DNA of 33,691 bases from a virus, in the IMG/VR virus record IMGVR_UViG_3300032134_000011, positions 1 to 33,691 of that record; one strand, given 5' to 3'. The notes under the pieces are model-generated. The model saw only the letters and a program-made list of their open reading frames with translations, did no database searches and was not told the origin of the DNA. Made by a program: the position numbers and the translations under genes. Positions 15,984-22,764 of the stretch are shown piece by piece (position 1 is the stretch's first letter; the number at the start of each line of letters is the position of its first letter).

Positions 15984-17323
15984 CCAATTACCTCCATCTC
16001 AAATTGTTTCTTTTCTAATTCGTGGTTTGTGGCAGCTTTCAAGTCATCAAAGAGTTTACAGCTATCACCTGCATATCCAACTTCAACTGAGCCTGTAGTT
16101 CCATATCTATTCTTAGACACCACCAGTTGTAATTCATTTTCAGTCCATACGCGACCAGTAGTATCTTCTTCTCCGTATCTTGATATATATGGATAGTGTG
16201 TGAATGCTACTATTTCAGCATCTTGTTCTAAGTTTCCAGACTCGGCAAGATCAGATAACCTTGGAACCGCATCGGTTCTGTATTCTATATTCCTATTAAG
16301 CTGTGATACAAGAAGTACACACATATCTTCTGATTTGGCAAGCCATTTATACTGCTTAGTTGTATCTCCTATTTTAAGCCTTAAGTCACGCCTATCGTTA
16401 GGTTGATATTCTATGAGACCTATGTGGTCATCTATCACAACGTCTGGTTTCACGTTCTTTATTTCGTGGAATGTATCAGATATTGTTCTTATATCATCAA
16501 ACATAAAAAGTTTATCTTTGTAGTTTTCGTATATGAAATCCATCGCCTCGTTTACTTTTGCTTTGCTGGCAGGTACGCCGTGCCTTAGATTTCTATATGA
16601 TATTGTATCACCCTCCATAGCTATGAACTTCTTCATCATCTCGGTATTCGGCATCTCCCTATTGAACATAGCTACCTTGTATCCGTTCATAACTAGATTT
16701 CTCGCAATGTTTGCTGCTACCGTAGTCTTTCCATTCGCAGGTCTTCCTGCTATAATAGTTATCTCACCCCTTGTCATTCCAGATATTACTTTATCAAACT
16801 TGTTTATACCAGTTTTAATATTTGTCCTTCTTTCGAAGATTGATTTTCTGGTTTCCTCAAGAACCTCTTCCATGTTAAACTCGTTAGAAGGTTGAAGCTT
16901 TATAAGATTACCTATAAGGGTATGTGAGTCATTAAGCAATTCTCCTATATCATTTGAGTTATCTTTCGTTAGACTGCCAAGCTTTTTAGAATATGTACCC
17001 AATCTTCTCCTAAGCCAATATCCGTGCAGCATCTTAGCGTAGTACTCAGCCCTTGATGGTGTAGCCTCGGATGTGGCTATTTCTGTTATATTGTATGCTA
17101 TTTCTTTAGTTATGCTATCTTTTTGTGGATAATTGTGTACTATACTTACCGCATCTATATCCTCGTCTCGTTCATCTAAGGATAAAATAGTTTCCCATAT
17201 ATTCTTATGGAACTTAAAATAGAATACATCCGGCTCTTCTATCCATTTCTGTACTAAATCTAAATTCTTCGGCTCCATCATCAGGGAACCGAGTAATGCT
17301 TTTTCTGTTGACTCGCTATACAA
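15980..17323 (-). CDS. dnaB-like: DnaB-type replicative DNA helicase
   Basis: The 447-aa protein has the DnaB order: an N-terminal helical domain opening with STEKALLGSLMM, a linker, and a RecA-type ATPase. Walker A is GRPANGKTT (193-201), Walker B is VVIDDHIGLI (295-304). Other motifs are LLVSQLNR (~337-344), DLAESGNLEQDAE (~358-370) and KNRYGTTG (~404-411). It should form the hexamer that unwinds DNA at the phage fork. No primase is seen in the window. The likely start is TTG 17323, 8 nt inside the methyltransferase gene; a weak ribosome site precedes it, so the exact start is less certain than the identity. Confidence 0.9.
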   Translation of the reverse strand: MYSESTEKALLGSLMMEPKNLDLVQKWIEEPDVFYFKFHKNIWETILSLDERDEDIDAVSIVHNYPQKDSITKEIAYNITEIATSEATPSRAEYYAKMLHGYWLRRRLGTYSKKLGSLTKDNSNDIGELLNDSHTLIGNLIKLQPSNEFNMEEVLEETRKSIFERRTNIKTGINKFDKVISGMTRGEITIIAGRPANGKTTVAANIARNLVMNGYKVAMFNREMPNTEMMKKFIAMEGDTISYRNLRHGVPASKAKVNEAMDFIYENYKDKLFMFDDIRTISDTFHEIKNVKPDVVIDDHIGLIEYQPNDRRDLRLKIGDTTKQYKWLAKSEDMCVLLVSQLNRNIEYRTDAVPRLSDLAESGNLEQDAEIVAFTHYPYISRYGEEDTTGRVWTENELQLVVSKNRYGTTGSVEVGYAGDSCKLFDDLKAATNHELEKKQFEMEVIG

Positions 17324-18008
17324 CCAACCTACCCTGCCTTTCTAATTGATCTACTCTCGTTAGTGATATTTCATAATAAATTTCATCTATTTCAGACCCT
17401 ATGTAATTTCTCTTATTGTCATAGGCAGCCTCAGCTGTGGTTCCTGAACCCATGAATGGGTCATAGACAATATCATTTTCCTTAGAACTTTTATTTACAA
17501 GATAAGAAATAAGTTCCACAGGTTTTTGTGTGGGATGTAATTTATTCCCTGTCCTTGCAAACTTTACTATGTTGGGGTCTCGCCCTCCGTTCAATAATCT
17601 TCTTCCCTTTGTGGCGAACAATATCATTTCATATTTAGGGGCATAATCACCCTTTAAATCGCCCATACTTGTGTTATTCTTTTCCCATATTAATATATTT
17701 TTAATTGTAAAATACCTTTCAAGAGATTGTTTGAATATATCTACATTGTGAAAAGAACAAAACATATATAGATGGGAATTTGTCTTGAGAATCCTATTGG
17801 CTTCTGCGCAGAAATCGTTCACCCAATCTAAATTATCGTCCCAATGTATGTTTCCATATCGTTCGGCTCTATGATTGCTTCTGAATTTCATTCCATACGG
17901 AGGGTCGGTTACGATAAGGTCAATGAATTTATTCTCCATTCTACCCATAGTATTCATACAATTCTCATTATGTATTTTATTAATCAATTTTTGGTGGGAT
18001 TCTGTCAA
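17316..18008 (-). CDS. Beta-class DNA methyltransferase (N6-adenine or N4-cytosine)
   Basis: The protein has 230 aa. Motif IV is DLIVTDPPYGMKF (DPPY at 35-38) near the N-terminus, HPTQKPVELISYL (158-170) comes later, and motif I/X is YDPFMGSGTTAEAA (182-195). Catalytic motif before the S-adenosylmethionine-binding motif is the beta-class order. The short target-recognition region between them gives no specificity. There is no restriction enzyme next to it, so self-marking against host restriction is likely. The start is TTG 18008, with AAAGGAAAT upstream. Confidence 0.85.
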   Translation of the reverse strand: MTESHQKLINKIHNENCMNTMGRMENKFIDLIVTDPPYGMKFRSNHRAERYGNIHWDDNLDWVNDFCAEANRILKTNSHLYMFCSFHNVDIFKQSLERYFTIKNILIWEKNNTSMGDLKGDYAPKYEMILFATKGRRLLNGGRDPNIVKFARTGNKLHPTQKPVELISYLVNKSSKENDIVYDPFMGSGTTAEAAYDNKRNYIGSEIDEIYYEISLTRVDQLERQGRLVV

Positions 18009-18351
18009 GTGATTTCCTTTCGTATTCTTTATTTAATCCGTATGTTGAATGTCCAGTCTTTATCATCCCAATTAGATACTTGATATTCAATCCTCTTTTA
18101 TGGAATTTTTCCTGGATATACTGTCTAATTGTGTTCCTTACAACAACATCCTTTGCATCCTCAATATTTTTTAAAAACGAGAATTTATCTAAATCATCAA
18201 TCGGAAAATATTTAGATATAGATTCAAACACATCATCTATTAACGAGAGCGTAAGCTTATCGCGAGATAATCTCATCTTCTCTATCCTTTTGTGATAGTT
18301 TTCTTTTTTTAGTTTGCTCCCGCAGGTAGGGCATTCACGCATTCTTGGCAT
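17980..18351 (-). CDS. Small protein with N-terminal CPTC zinc motif
   Basis: The 123-aa protein has a C7-P-T-C10 knuckle followed by a basic helical body (FHKRGLNIKYLIGMIKTGHS near the C-terminus). A full zinc ribbon would need a second Cys pair, which is missing, so the metal site is incomplete or intermolecular. GGAGAAGAG precedes the ATG. It overlaps the methyltransferase by 29 nt and the gene above by 43 nt. Function unknown; its place between replication genes suggests a nucleic-acid role. Confidence 0.65.
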   Translation of the reverse strand: MPRMRECPTCGSKLKKENYHKRIEKMRLSRDKLTLSLIDDVFESISKYFPIDDLDKFSFLKNIEDAKDVVVRNTIRQYIQEKFHKRGLNIKYLIGMIKTGHSTYGLNKEYERKSLDRIPPKID

Positions 18352-18758
18352 ACACTCTTCTCCATAGGTATGTTATTAAAAAAAGATTTTCTATAATACT
18401 CTTGTGCCCTATCACCACTAGACCAAGGTCTGTCACATATGGGACACCTGTATGGAGTCTTAGCTGCACCAGAGCGTGTACCAGCATTATCCTCTTTTAC
18501 CATTGATTCGAAGTCAAACCAATCTTCGTCAAAGTAAGTAATAAGCGTTTCCATCTGCGCCAACAATAGTCTTCTGTAATAGTTCGAACTATCGTTCTCA
18601 CCATCATGATTGCGTCGCCTCAGAGTTTCCGGTGTCAATTCTGCGCTGATAGAGATTTCACCATTTCTAACCATTTCTCTAATGGCTGGATCACGAAGAC
18701 CTCCCCTGCGTCCTCTTTTACGACTTGTATGTCCACTTCCTTGCTCGGCTTTAACCAT
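18309..18758 (-). CDS. Basic protein with C-terminal zinc ribbon
   Basis: I place the start at ATG 18758 because AGAGGA lies seven bases upstream; an in-frame ATG at 18785 has no ribosome site. The 149-aa product has an Arg/Gly-rich N-terminus (SRKRGRRGGLRD), an acidic helical middle (MKxx-free FDEDWFDFESMVKED) and a CPIC (105-108) / CQEC (137-140) zinc ribbon. It overlaps the nuclease gene by 124 nt in another frame, so that stretch encodes two proteins. Function unknown; probably DNA binding. Confidence 0.65.
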   Translation of the reverse strand: MVKAEQGSGHTSRKRGRRGGLRDPAIREMVRNGEISISAELTPETLRRRNHDGENDSSNYYRRLLLAQMETLITYFDEDWFDFESMVKEDNAGTRSGAAKTPYRCPICDRPWSSGDRAQEYYRKSFFNNIPMEKSVCQECVNALPAGAN

Positions 18759-18946
18759 TTCGCTATCCTCTTTCTTGTTTTGCATTGTATTTTATACCCT
18801 TCTATTTTTATATCAACCTCTTGGTGTTCGCCCATTGACCTTCCATCGGAACCCCAAGCTCGCTGCGCTTTTAATCCTCTCGATAGCGCTATCTTTACAC
18901 ACAATCTCTCGAATCTATTTCCTTTTGCTTTACTTTTGCTTGGCAT
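18635..18946 (-). CDS. PD-(D/E)xK nuclease, Hjc-like Holliday junction resolvase candidate
   Basis: The 103-aa protein has KAKGNRFERLCVKIALSRG (Glu13), then RAWGSDGRS, then EVDIKI (Asp45) and IQCK (Gln54-x-Lys56). E...D...QxK is the PD-(D/E)xK active site, and the length and order match archaeal-type Hjc resolvases and related phage nucleases. It would cut branched recombination or replication intermediates before packaging. It sits upstream of the methyltransferase and helicase. A restriction-type function is possible but less likely given the size. Confidence 0.75.
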   Translation of the reverse strand: MPSKSKAKGNRFERLCVKIALSRGLKAQRAWGSDGRSMGEHQEVDIKIEGYKIQCKTRKRIAKWLKPSKEVDIQVVKEDAGEVFVIQPLEKWLEMVKSLSAQN

Positions 18947-19079
18947 AGGTGTGCATCCTCACTTTTCTTTTAAAGATTTTTTCGCATCTTGAGCATATGT
19001 CATCTGCCTTTTCGCCACGATAGTAATATTCTTTGTGACCACAAAGCATTATCTGTTTTTTAAGTTTTTTTATCTCCAT
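18930..19079 (-). CDS. 49-aa zinc-knuckle micro-protein
   Basis: The ATG lies inside the end of the preceding micro-gene (10-nt overlap) and the frame runs 17 nt into the nuclease gene. The product has MEIKKLKKQIMLCGHKEYYY, then DDICSRCEKIFKRK: Cys13-x-His15 and Cys33-x-x-Cys36 could form one zinc site. The coupling and cysteine pattern favour a real gene, although its ribosome site is weak. Confidence 0.55.
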   Translation of the reverse strand: MEIKKLKKQIMLCGHKEYYYRGEKADDICSRCEKIFKRKVRMHTYAKQK

Positions 19080-19150
19080 TCGGAATACCAATAGAGACCT
19101 ACTAATGTTAAGATTGAACCAAGTAACAATCCTAAAAAGAATTCAGCCAT
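19070..19150 (-). CDS. 26-aa membrane micro-protein
   Basis: AAAGGAG lies eight bases before the ATG. The product is MAEFFLGLLLGSILTLVG followed by LYWYSEWR, a single hydrophobic helix with an acidic start and basic end. Its frame overlaps the next small gene by 10 nt. The strong ribosome site is the main support. Confidence 0.6.
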   Translation of the reverse strand: MAEFFLGLLLGSILTLVGLYWYSEWR

Positions 19151-19151
19151 A

Positions 19152-19376
19152 CTAATCTCCTTTCCCATATCTTTGCTCATCGGACATGCCGCTCATATAT
19201 TCTTCTTCTAACCATTTCTTGCCCATATTATCTAACTTATCATACCTCGGATAACAAGGCAGGCACAATATATAATTATGAGTTGTTGACAATACCACAG
19301 TGTATTTATCTTTACTTTCGCCACACAATGAGCACTTTTTATCGAAATTATGTTTTTTTATTCCATCTATTTTCAA
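19152..19376 (-). CDS. Zinc-ribbon protein (TTG start)
   Basis: The 74-aa protein starts at TTG with AAAGG eight bases upstream, overlapping the gene above by 29 nt. Two Cys pairs, C15-S-L-C18 and C38-L-P-C41, make a complete zinc ribbon, followed by an acidic tail (LEEEYMSGMSDEQRYGKGD). Ribbons of this type occur in phage and HNH-type small proteins, but there is no nuclease motif. Function unknown. Confidence 0.65.
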   Translation of the reverse strand: MKIDGIKKHNFDKKCSLCGESKDKYTVVLSTTHNYILCLPCYPRYDKLDNMGKKWLEEEYMSGMSDEQRYGKGD

Positions 19377-19563
19377 TGTTTTTACCTTTCTCTTCTATGT
19401 AATTTATTAACTTTTCTGTGTCGCCATTCATCTCTATATAATTCTCAATAAATATCCCCATTCGCTCTAAGTATTCCCTGTAATGGATAACTATTGATTC
19501 AAGAAATTCTATTTGTTTTATTAACTCTTTATATGTCTTTTTATTCTTCTTGACTCTCGCCAT
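19348..19563 (-). CDS. Small coiled-coil protein
   Basis: The 71-aa, mostly helical protein opens with MARVKKNKKTYKELIKQI and has a long charged helix through the rest. AAGGGA precedes the ATG. It begins the leftward run after a 168-bp non-coding gap. Family not recognised. Confidence 0.65.
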   Translation of the reverse strand: MARVKKNKKTYKELIKQIEFLESIVIHYREYLERMGIFIENYIEMNGDTEKLINYIEEKGKNIENRWNKKT

Positions 19564-19731
19564 TAATTTCCCTTTTTATTTAAAATTAAGGACTGGGGAT
19601 AGTTATTAACCAGAGCCCCAGCCCACCAGACAGAGAGGATAAGTTTTGCCAAACCAGTATTATCAAATTTTCAATTTCAACCTACACACCAGAAAGGAAC
19701 CCTTTCGTATGTTTGGGTTTCAAAAGAGTTT
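19564..19731 (-). terminator. Non-coding gap with CTGGGG/CCCCAG hairpin, candidate terminator or leader
   Basis: There is no plausible gene in these 168 bases. A stem of CTGGGG (19593-19598) with CCCCAG (19616-19621), extended by two G-C pairs after a mismatch, encloses a 17-nt loop. On the minus strand it is followed by TCCTTAATTTTAAAT, moderately T-rich. It lies downstream of the 19732 gene and upstream of the 19563 start, so it could end one transcript or sit in the next leader. The same six-base arms recur in the hairpin at 30830-30852. Confidence 0.4.
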
Positions 19732-19932
19732 TTAATTATTATCCTCTTTGTATTTCGAATATCTTTTTCTCAATCTGAATATAAGTTTTTTGTCCTCACG
19801 CTCGCTTAATTCGTAGATTGGCTTTTTAGGAGCTACCTCCCGGTGAGCTTCGCACATAGAATCTATACCCGCATCCCAACCCATGAGATCAGTCATAGAA
19901 TCCTCTATCTTAACCCAATCTTTTATCTTCAT
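19732..19932 (-). CDS. Small acidic/basic hypothetical protein
   Basis: The 66-aa protein opens with MKIKDWVKIEDSMTDLMGWD and ends in a basic tail with RLRKRYSKYK. It overlaps the gene above by 23 nt, with a weak AAGAGAG site. No motif is recognised. Confidence 0.55.
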   Translation of the reverse strand: MKIKDWVKIEDSMTDLMGWDAGIDSMCEAHREVAPKKPIYELSEREDKKLIFRLRKRYSKYKEDNN

Positions 19933-20218
19933 TCATCTCTCTTACATCAAACCCAAGTCTTGTTGCCTTGGCGCAGACCCAATCACAAAAATCTTCTACG
20001 TCTTTTTCAGTCATTTCTTCTGACTTCTCTATTCTTACCCTTTTCAATAGCGGCTCGCATTCTTCTAATTCTTTGAATTTTAAATTACTCATTTTTTCCT
20101 CTTCTGAAATAAAAGGGCTTGGAAGGTGTATCTCTGGTAAAGGATTAACATACTTAACCTCGCTAGTTGAGATTAAGCGTCCTATTCGCCCATCTTCATA
20201 GGATTTATACCAGAGCAT
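19910..20218 (-). CDS. Hypothetical protein with possible internal start
   Basis: The 102-aa protein begins at ATG 20218, with AAGGG six bases upstream. A second in-frame ATG at 20092 has its own strong site (AGAGGA, six bases), so a 60-aa short form may also or instead be made. The short form starts MSNLKFKELEECEPLLKRV and contains a helix with FCDWVCAKATRLGFDVRE. Family not recognised. It sits directly downstream of SSB. Confidence 0.6.
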   Translation of the reverse strand: MLWYKSYEDGRIGRLISTSEVKYVNPLPEIHLPSPFISEEEKMSNLKFKELEECEPLLKRVRIEKSEEMTEKDVEDFCDWVCAKATRLGFDVREMNEDKRLG

Positions 20219-20243
20219 CCAAGCCCTTACATATTCTAACTAC

Positions 20244-20822
20244 TTAGAAGGGCAAGTCCTCTTCTTTTTTCTCGCCCTCTTCCCAACTGAATATAGCGGA
20301 AGCTTTTGGTGTTATCTTTTCCTCGCCATCACTATTAACCCAAGTATCGTGGTAGAGCTTTGCTATAACAGGCAAGCCCTCGATATCACTTGAATCTAAT
20401 TCCGGCAGATAGAACTTACCATCCACTTCTTCCATACTTAACCCAAAGCTATTAACAAGTTCCATATACGACCTATTAGAACCCATATTTTCACTTAGCT
20501 TGGGGTATTCGCTTTTACTTGGCTTCTTGAATCTGAAGAAACCCTTGGAACGGAAATCTCTACCGACAAAGGTAGCACCACTTAGCGCTTCTCCCTTATC
20601 GTCTTGATATTCCATATCACTATTCTCGTCAGCAACCGTGAATATAACTTCATAAATATCTGAAAGAAACTTGCCTTTAACGACTACATTTCTTTTTATA
20701 TTTAATGATTTTACATGAGCTTTGTATTCGCCCTCCGGCATTGGGCCAGAGAAGTCTTGCTTTGGGTCGTACCAAGAATCCTGACTATTCTTACTTTCGA
20801 GTATTGCTCCGACATCAGCCAT
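20244..20822 (-). CDS. ssb-like: Single-stranded DNA-binding protein candidate
   Basis: The protein has 192 aa. The segments GPMPEGEYKAHVKSLNIKR and FLSDIYEVIFTVADE suggest an OB-like beta barrel. The acidic C-terminal tail ends EEGEKKEEDLPF, the hallmark tip (acidic residues then P-F) by which bacterial and phage SSBs bind partner proteins. It is followed upstream by an annealing protein and a nuclease, the usual companions. The ribosome site is AGGAG. The fold is inferred; the tail and context carry the call. Confidence 0.7.
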   Translation of the reverse strand: MADVGAILESKNSQDSWYDPKQDFSGPMPEGEYKAHVKSLNIKRNVVVKGKFLSDIYEVIFTVADENSDMEYQDDKGEALSGATFVGRDFRSKGFFRFKKPSKSEYPKLSENMGSNRSYMELVNSFGLSMEEVDGKFYLPELDSSDIEGLPVIAKLYHDTWVNSDGEEKITPKASAIFSWEEGEKKEEDLPF

Positions 20823-21456
20823 CTTTTTTCTCCTGTTCTTCGTTTATTAGTTGATCTATCCTGTTCATCACTTTCTTCAAGTCTGGCTTCACCACATCAC
20901 CACTTAACACGCTTTGCATTATCTTATCTTTCCACTCTTCAGAAAGTCCTTCCATCATTTCCTCTAACTTTTCAATATCTTCATCGGATAATGTGAGGTC
21001 TTGTTTTCTATAAACATCGTCAGCTATATTGCCAAGTCTATTTATTGCTCTCTTGAATCCATTGGTATTTGCACTTGCCAAGTTTTTATCTATATCAATA
21101 ACATACTCGGCGGTGTGTGGCTTACCCCTTTTGAATTGAACTCTTGCAGAGCCGGGAGAAAAGAACTCCCTCATTATCCCATTGTCTTCCAGTCTCAATA
21201 CACCAGTTACTATAACCCATTCGGCTCCTAAGAACTGTACTGGATTATCCCCTGCTGCAGACCAAGACCAACCAGGATATTCTTTCGTTAATTGATTACG
21301 CATATAAGCCTCTTCTACATAATCGAAACCATCTGGTCTCGTCTTTACATAGGCTTTAGGTGTAGTTCTTTGAGAAATACTTTTATGTTTTTCAATAAGG
21401 GCTTTACCTGCGGTTTCACCTGAAATCACTGCAATCTTATTTTTTTTATTAGCCAA
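20815..21456 (-). CDS. Rad52-like single-strand annealing protein candidate
   Basis: The protein has 213 aa. Motifs are YMRNQLTKEYPGWSWSAAGD, a beta region EWVIVTGVLRLED, and ASANTNGFKRAINRLGNIAD. These recall the Rad52/Sak superfamily, where G-W-x-W-x-x near the first third and A-x-x-x-A-L/F-K-R-A-x-x-x-x-G in the helix are conserved. The C-terminal ~60 residues are acidic and helical. The start is TTG 21456, with AAGGAG eight bases upstream. It lies between the SSB and the Cas4-like exonuclease, forming a complete recombination triad. Confidence 0.7.
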   Translation of the reverse strand: MANKKNKIAVISGETAGKALIEKHKSISQRTTPKAYVKTRPDGFDYVEEAYMRNQLTKEYPGWSWSAAGDNPVQFLGAEWVIVTGVLRLEDNGIMREFFSPGSARVQFKRGKPHTAEYVIDIDKNLASANTNGFKRAINRLGNIADDVYRKQDLTLSDEDIEKLEEMMEGLSEEWKDKIMQSVLSGDVVKPDLKKVMNRIDQLINEEQEKKDG

Positions 21457-22342
21457 AATTTATCTCCTTAAATTTATCTTTGTTATACGGACACACTTCC
21501 CGAGCGTCGCAATAGAATTCACATTTCTTTCCGCCCCATCTTTCTTCTTCACTACATATTTCTGGTAACTTACCAAGCGTTAAAGAGTTAATGAGGGAAT
21601 CTCTTTTTTCTGTAAATTTATCTATGATATGATCATTGTGTATGTAAGGAACTTCTATTAAATAGATTTTACGCTCAACGCCACGATCTCTGGCTGCTTG
21701 TATGCCACCATCACGAACAGTTACCTGAACATACATATTTTTTATTTCTTTCCCTTGTTTCTCAAGCATATATCTGTAGCAATTTATTTGCCACTCCCAG
21801 TCGCCAAGGTCTGCTTTCTCTGGATTCATCCAATATCTTCTTACCTTCTTTGGGTCTCCCTTTTGCCCCCACTTACCCTTCCGCAGATACACAGCACCCG
21901 ATGGGTCATCCTCTAAATAGAAGTCTAAACCTAAAGCCTGTCCAACTTTATACGAGCCTACATTCTTATAGTCAATAAGTGATTTACTCTCTTCATCATA
22001 CAAATCTACAATTCCAGTTATATCAAGACCTTCCATAGCTATTTCAGAAGTACCCTCGTCAGCATTGTTTTCAAGACGCGAGTGATGTAGAGTACCTGCC
22101 AAGGCAAAAGCGTGCTCCTGTGGGTCAATATAATAATCTTCAGTTCTTTTAAGGTAAGCCTCGCAAGTACCAATGAGGCATTCCGTTACGGATGGTTTAC
22201 GATCTGGGTCTCTTTGCTTCGCCAATTCTCTTAACATTGGCATAACTATTCCCATTTTTTCTAATTTTAATTTTCCATTCTCGAATATATCTTCAAAAGA
22301 TACTTCTTCACCGTCTGGGTATTTAAATCCTACTGCTGGCAT
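21449..22342 (-). CDS. Cas4/RecB-like PD-(D/E)xK exonuclease with Fe-S cysteines
   Basis: The protein has 297 aa. Motifs in order: Cys55/Cys60 (ECLIGTC), the histidine of GTLHHSRLE (86-87), ITGIVDLYD (Asp113), SLIDYKN (Asp124-x-Lys126), WQINCYRYML (Gln185), then CEFYCDAREVC (274-284). Together this is the RecB-family nuclease core. The four-cysteine set at the two ends typically holds a 4Fe-4S cluster in Cas4 and AddB. It would resect DNA ends to give substrate for the annealing protein encoded next to it. No CRISPR genes are nearby. Promoter candidate at 22375-22403. Confidence 0.8.
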   Translation of the reverse strand: MPAVGFKYPDGEEVSFEDIFENGKLKLEKMGIVMPMLRELAKQRDPDRKPSVTECLIGTCEAYLKRTEDYYIDPQEHAFALAGTLHHSRLENNADEGTSEIAMEGLDITGIVDLYDEESKSLIDYKNVGSYKVGQALGLDFYLEDDPSGAVYLRKGKWGQKGDPKKVRRYWMNPEKADLGDWEWQINCYRYMLEKQGKEIKNMYVQVTVRDGGIQAARDRGVERKIYLIEVPYIHNDHIIDKFTEKRDSLINSLTLGKLPEICSEEERWGGKKCEFYCDAREVCPYNKDKFKEINFG

Positions 22343-22374
22343 ATTCGTCCTTTCTAATCTATTTATTGCGTATA

Positions 22375-22403
22375 AATATACGACTTGCTAATATATAAAA
22401 CAA
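22375..22403 (-). promoter_or_regulatory. Sigma70-like promoter candidate for the recombination genes
   Basis: Minus strand: -35 TTGTTT (22398-22403), 17-bp spacer, -10 TATATT (22375-22380). It lies 33 bp upstream of the Cas4-like gene start. It lacks the conserved box seen upstream of the other early promoters. Confidence 0.45.
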
Positions 22404-22412
22404 GCAATTTTA

Positions 22413-22679
22413 TTATAAGTCTTTCCTTCCTTCCACCATTAAAGCTGCCTCTTTAAATTTTTCCATTTGTCTTATAAAATTTTTTGTCTTTGTATACTCA
22501 TAACAATCTATTACATAATAAAAGTTTAGCGGTCTTGTTTTCGCTCCTTTTCTGTTCATAACAATTCTTTCATAATCACGATAATTATTCATAAATTCTT
22601 CTGTAAAATCTTTCAAAGACAATTTCGTTTGATGAATAGCGACTCTTATTTCCCACACTTTTTTTATTTTATTTTTCAT
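22413..22679 (-). CDS. Small basic helical hypothetical protein
   Basis: I place the start at ATG 22679 (88 aa, MKNKIKKVWEIRVAIHQTK). The open frame continues upstream but through the TA-rich tract, where it would encode a Tyr-Ile repeat and is unlikely to be translated. GGGAG lies further upstream than usual. It contains NFYYVIDCYEYTKTKNF and is Lys-rich. No family; possibly an early regulatory or DNA-binding protein. Confidence 0.5.
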   Translation of the reverse strand: MKNKIKKVWEIRVAIHQTKLSLKDFTEEFMNNYRDYERIVMNRKGAKTRPLNFYYVIDCYEYTKTKNFIRQMEKFKEAALMVEGRKDL

Positions 22680-22740
22680 TTTTTGCTTGACAAACTCCCA
22701 TTTAAGGCTTAAATTATTAATACATTCTGTTGGTTGGGCT

Positions 22741-22764
22741 ATATATAATATATATATATATATA
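22741..22764. repeat. TA-dinucleotide tract
   Basis: Twenty-four bases of almost pure alternating T and A sit directly after the amidoligase stop. A similar tract lies at 31702-31724. It may serve as an easily melted or terminator-like segment, or a slippage product. Confidence 0.6.

Noticed and set aside
18759-18785. Upstream ATG for the 18309 zinc-ribbon gene
   Set aside because: No ribosome site before ATG 18785, whereas AGAGGA lies correctly before ATG 18758.
19564-19731. Small gene in the gap
   Set aside because: No frame with a start, ribosome site and sensible composition; only the hairpin and A/T-rich sequence are present.
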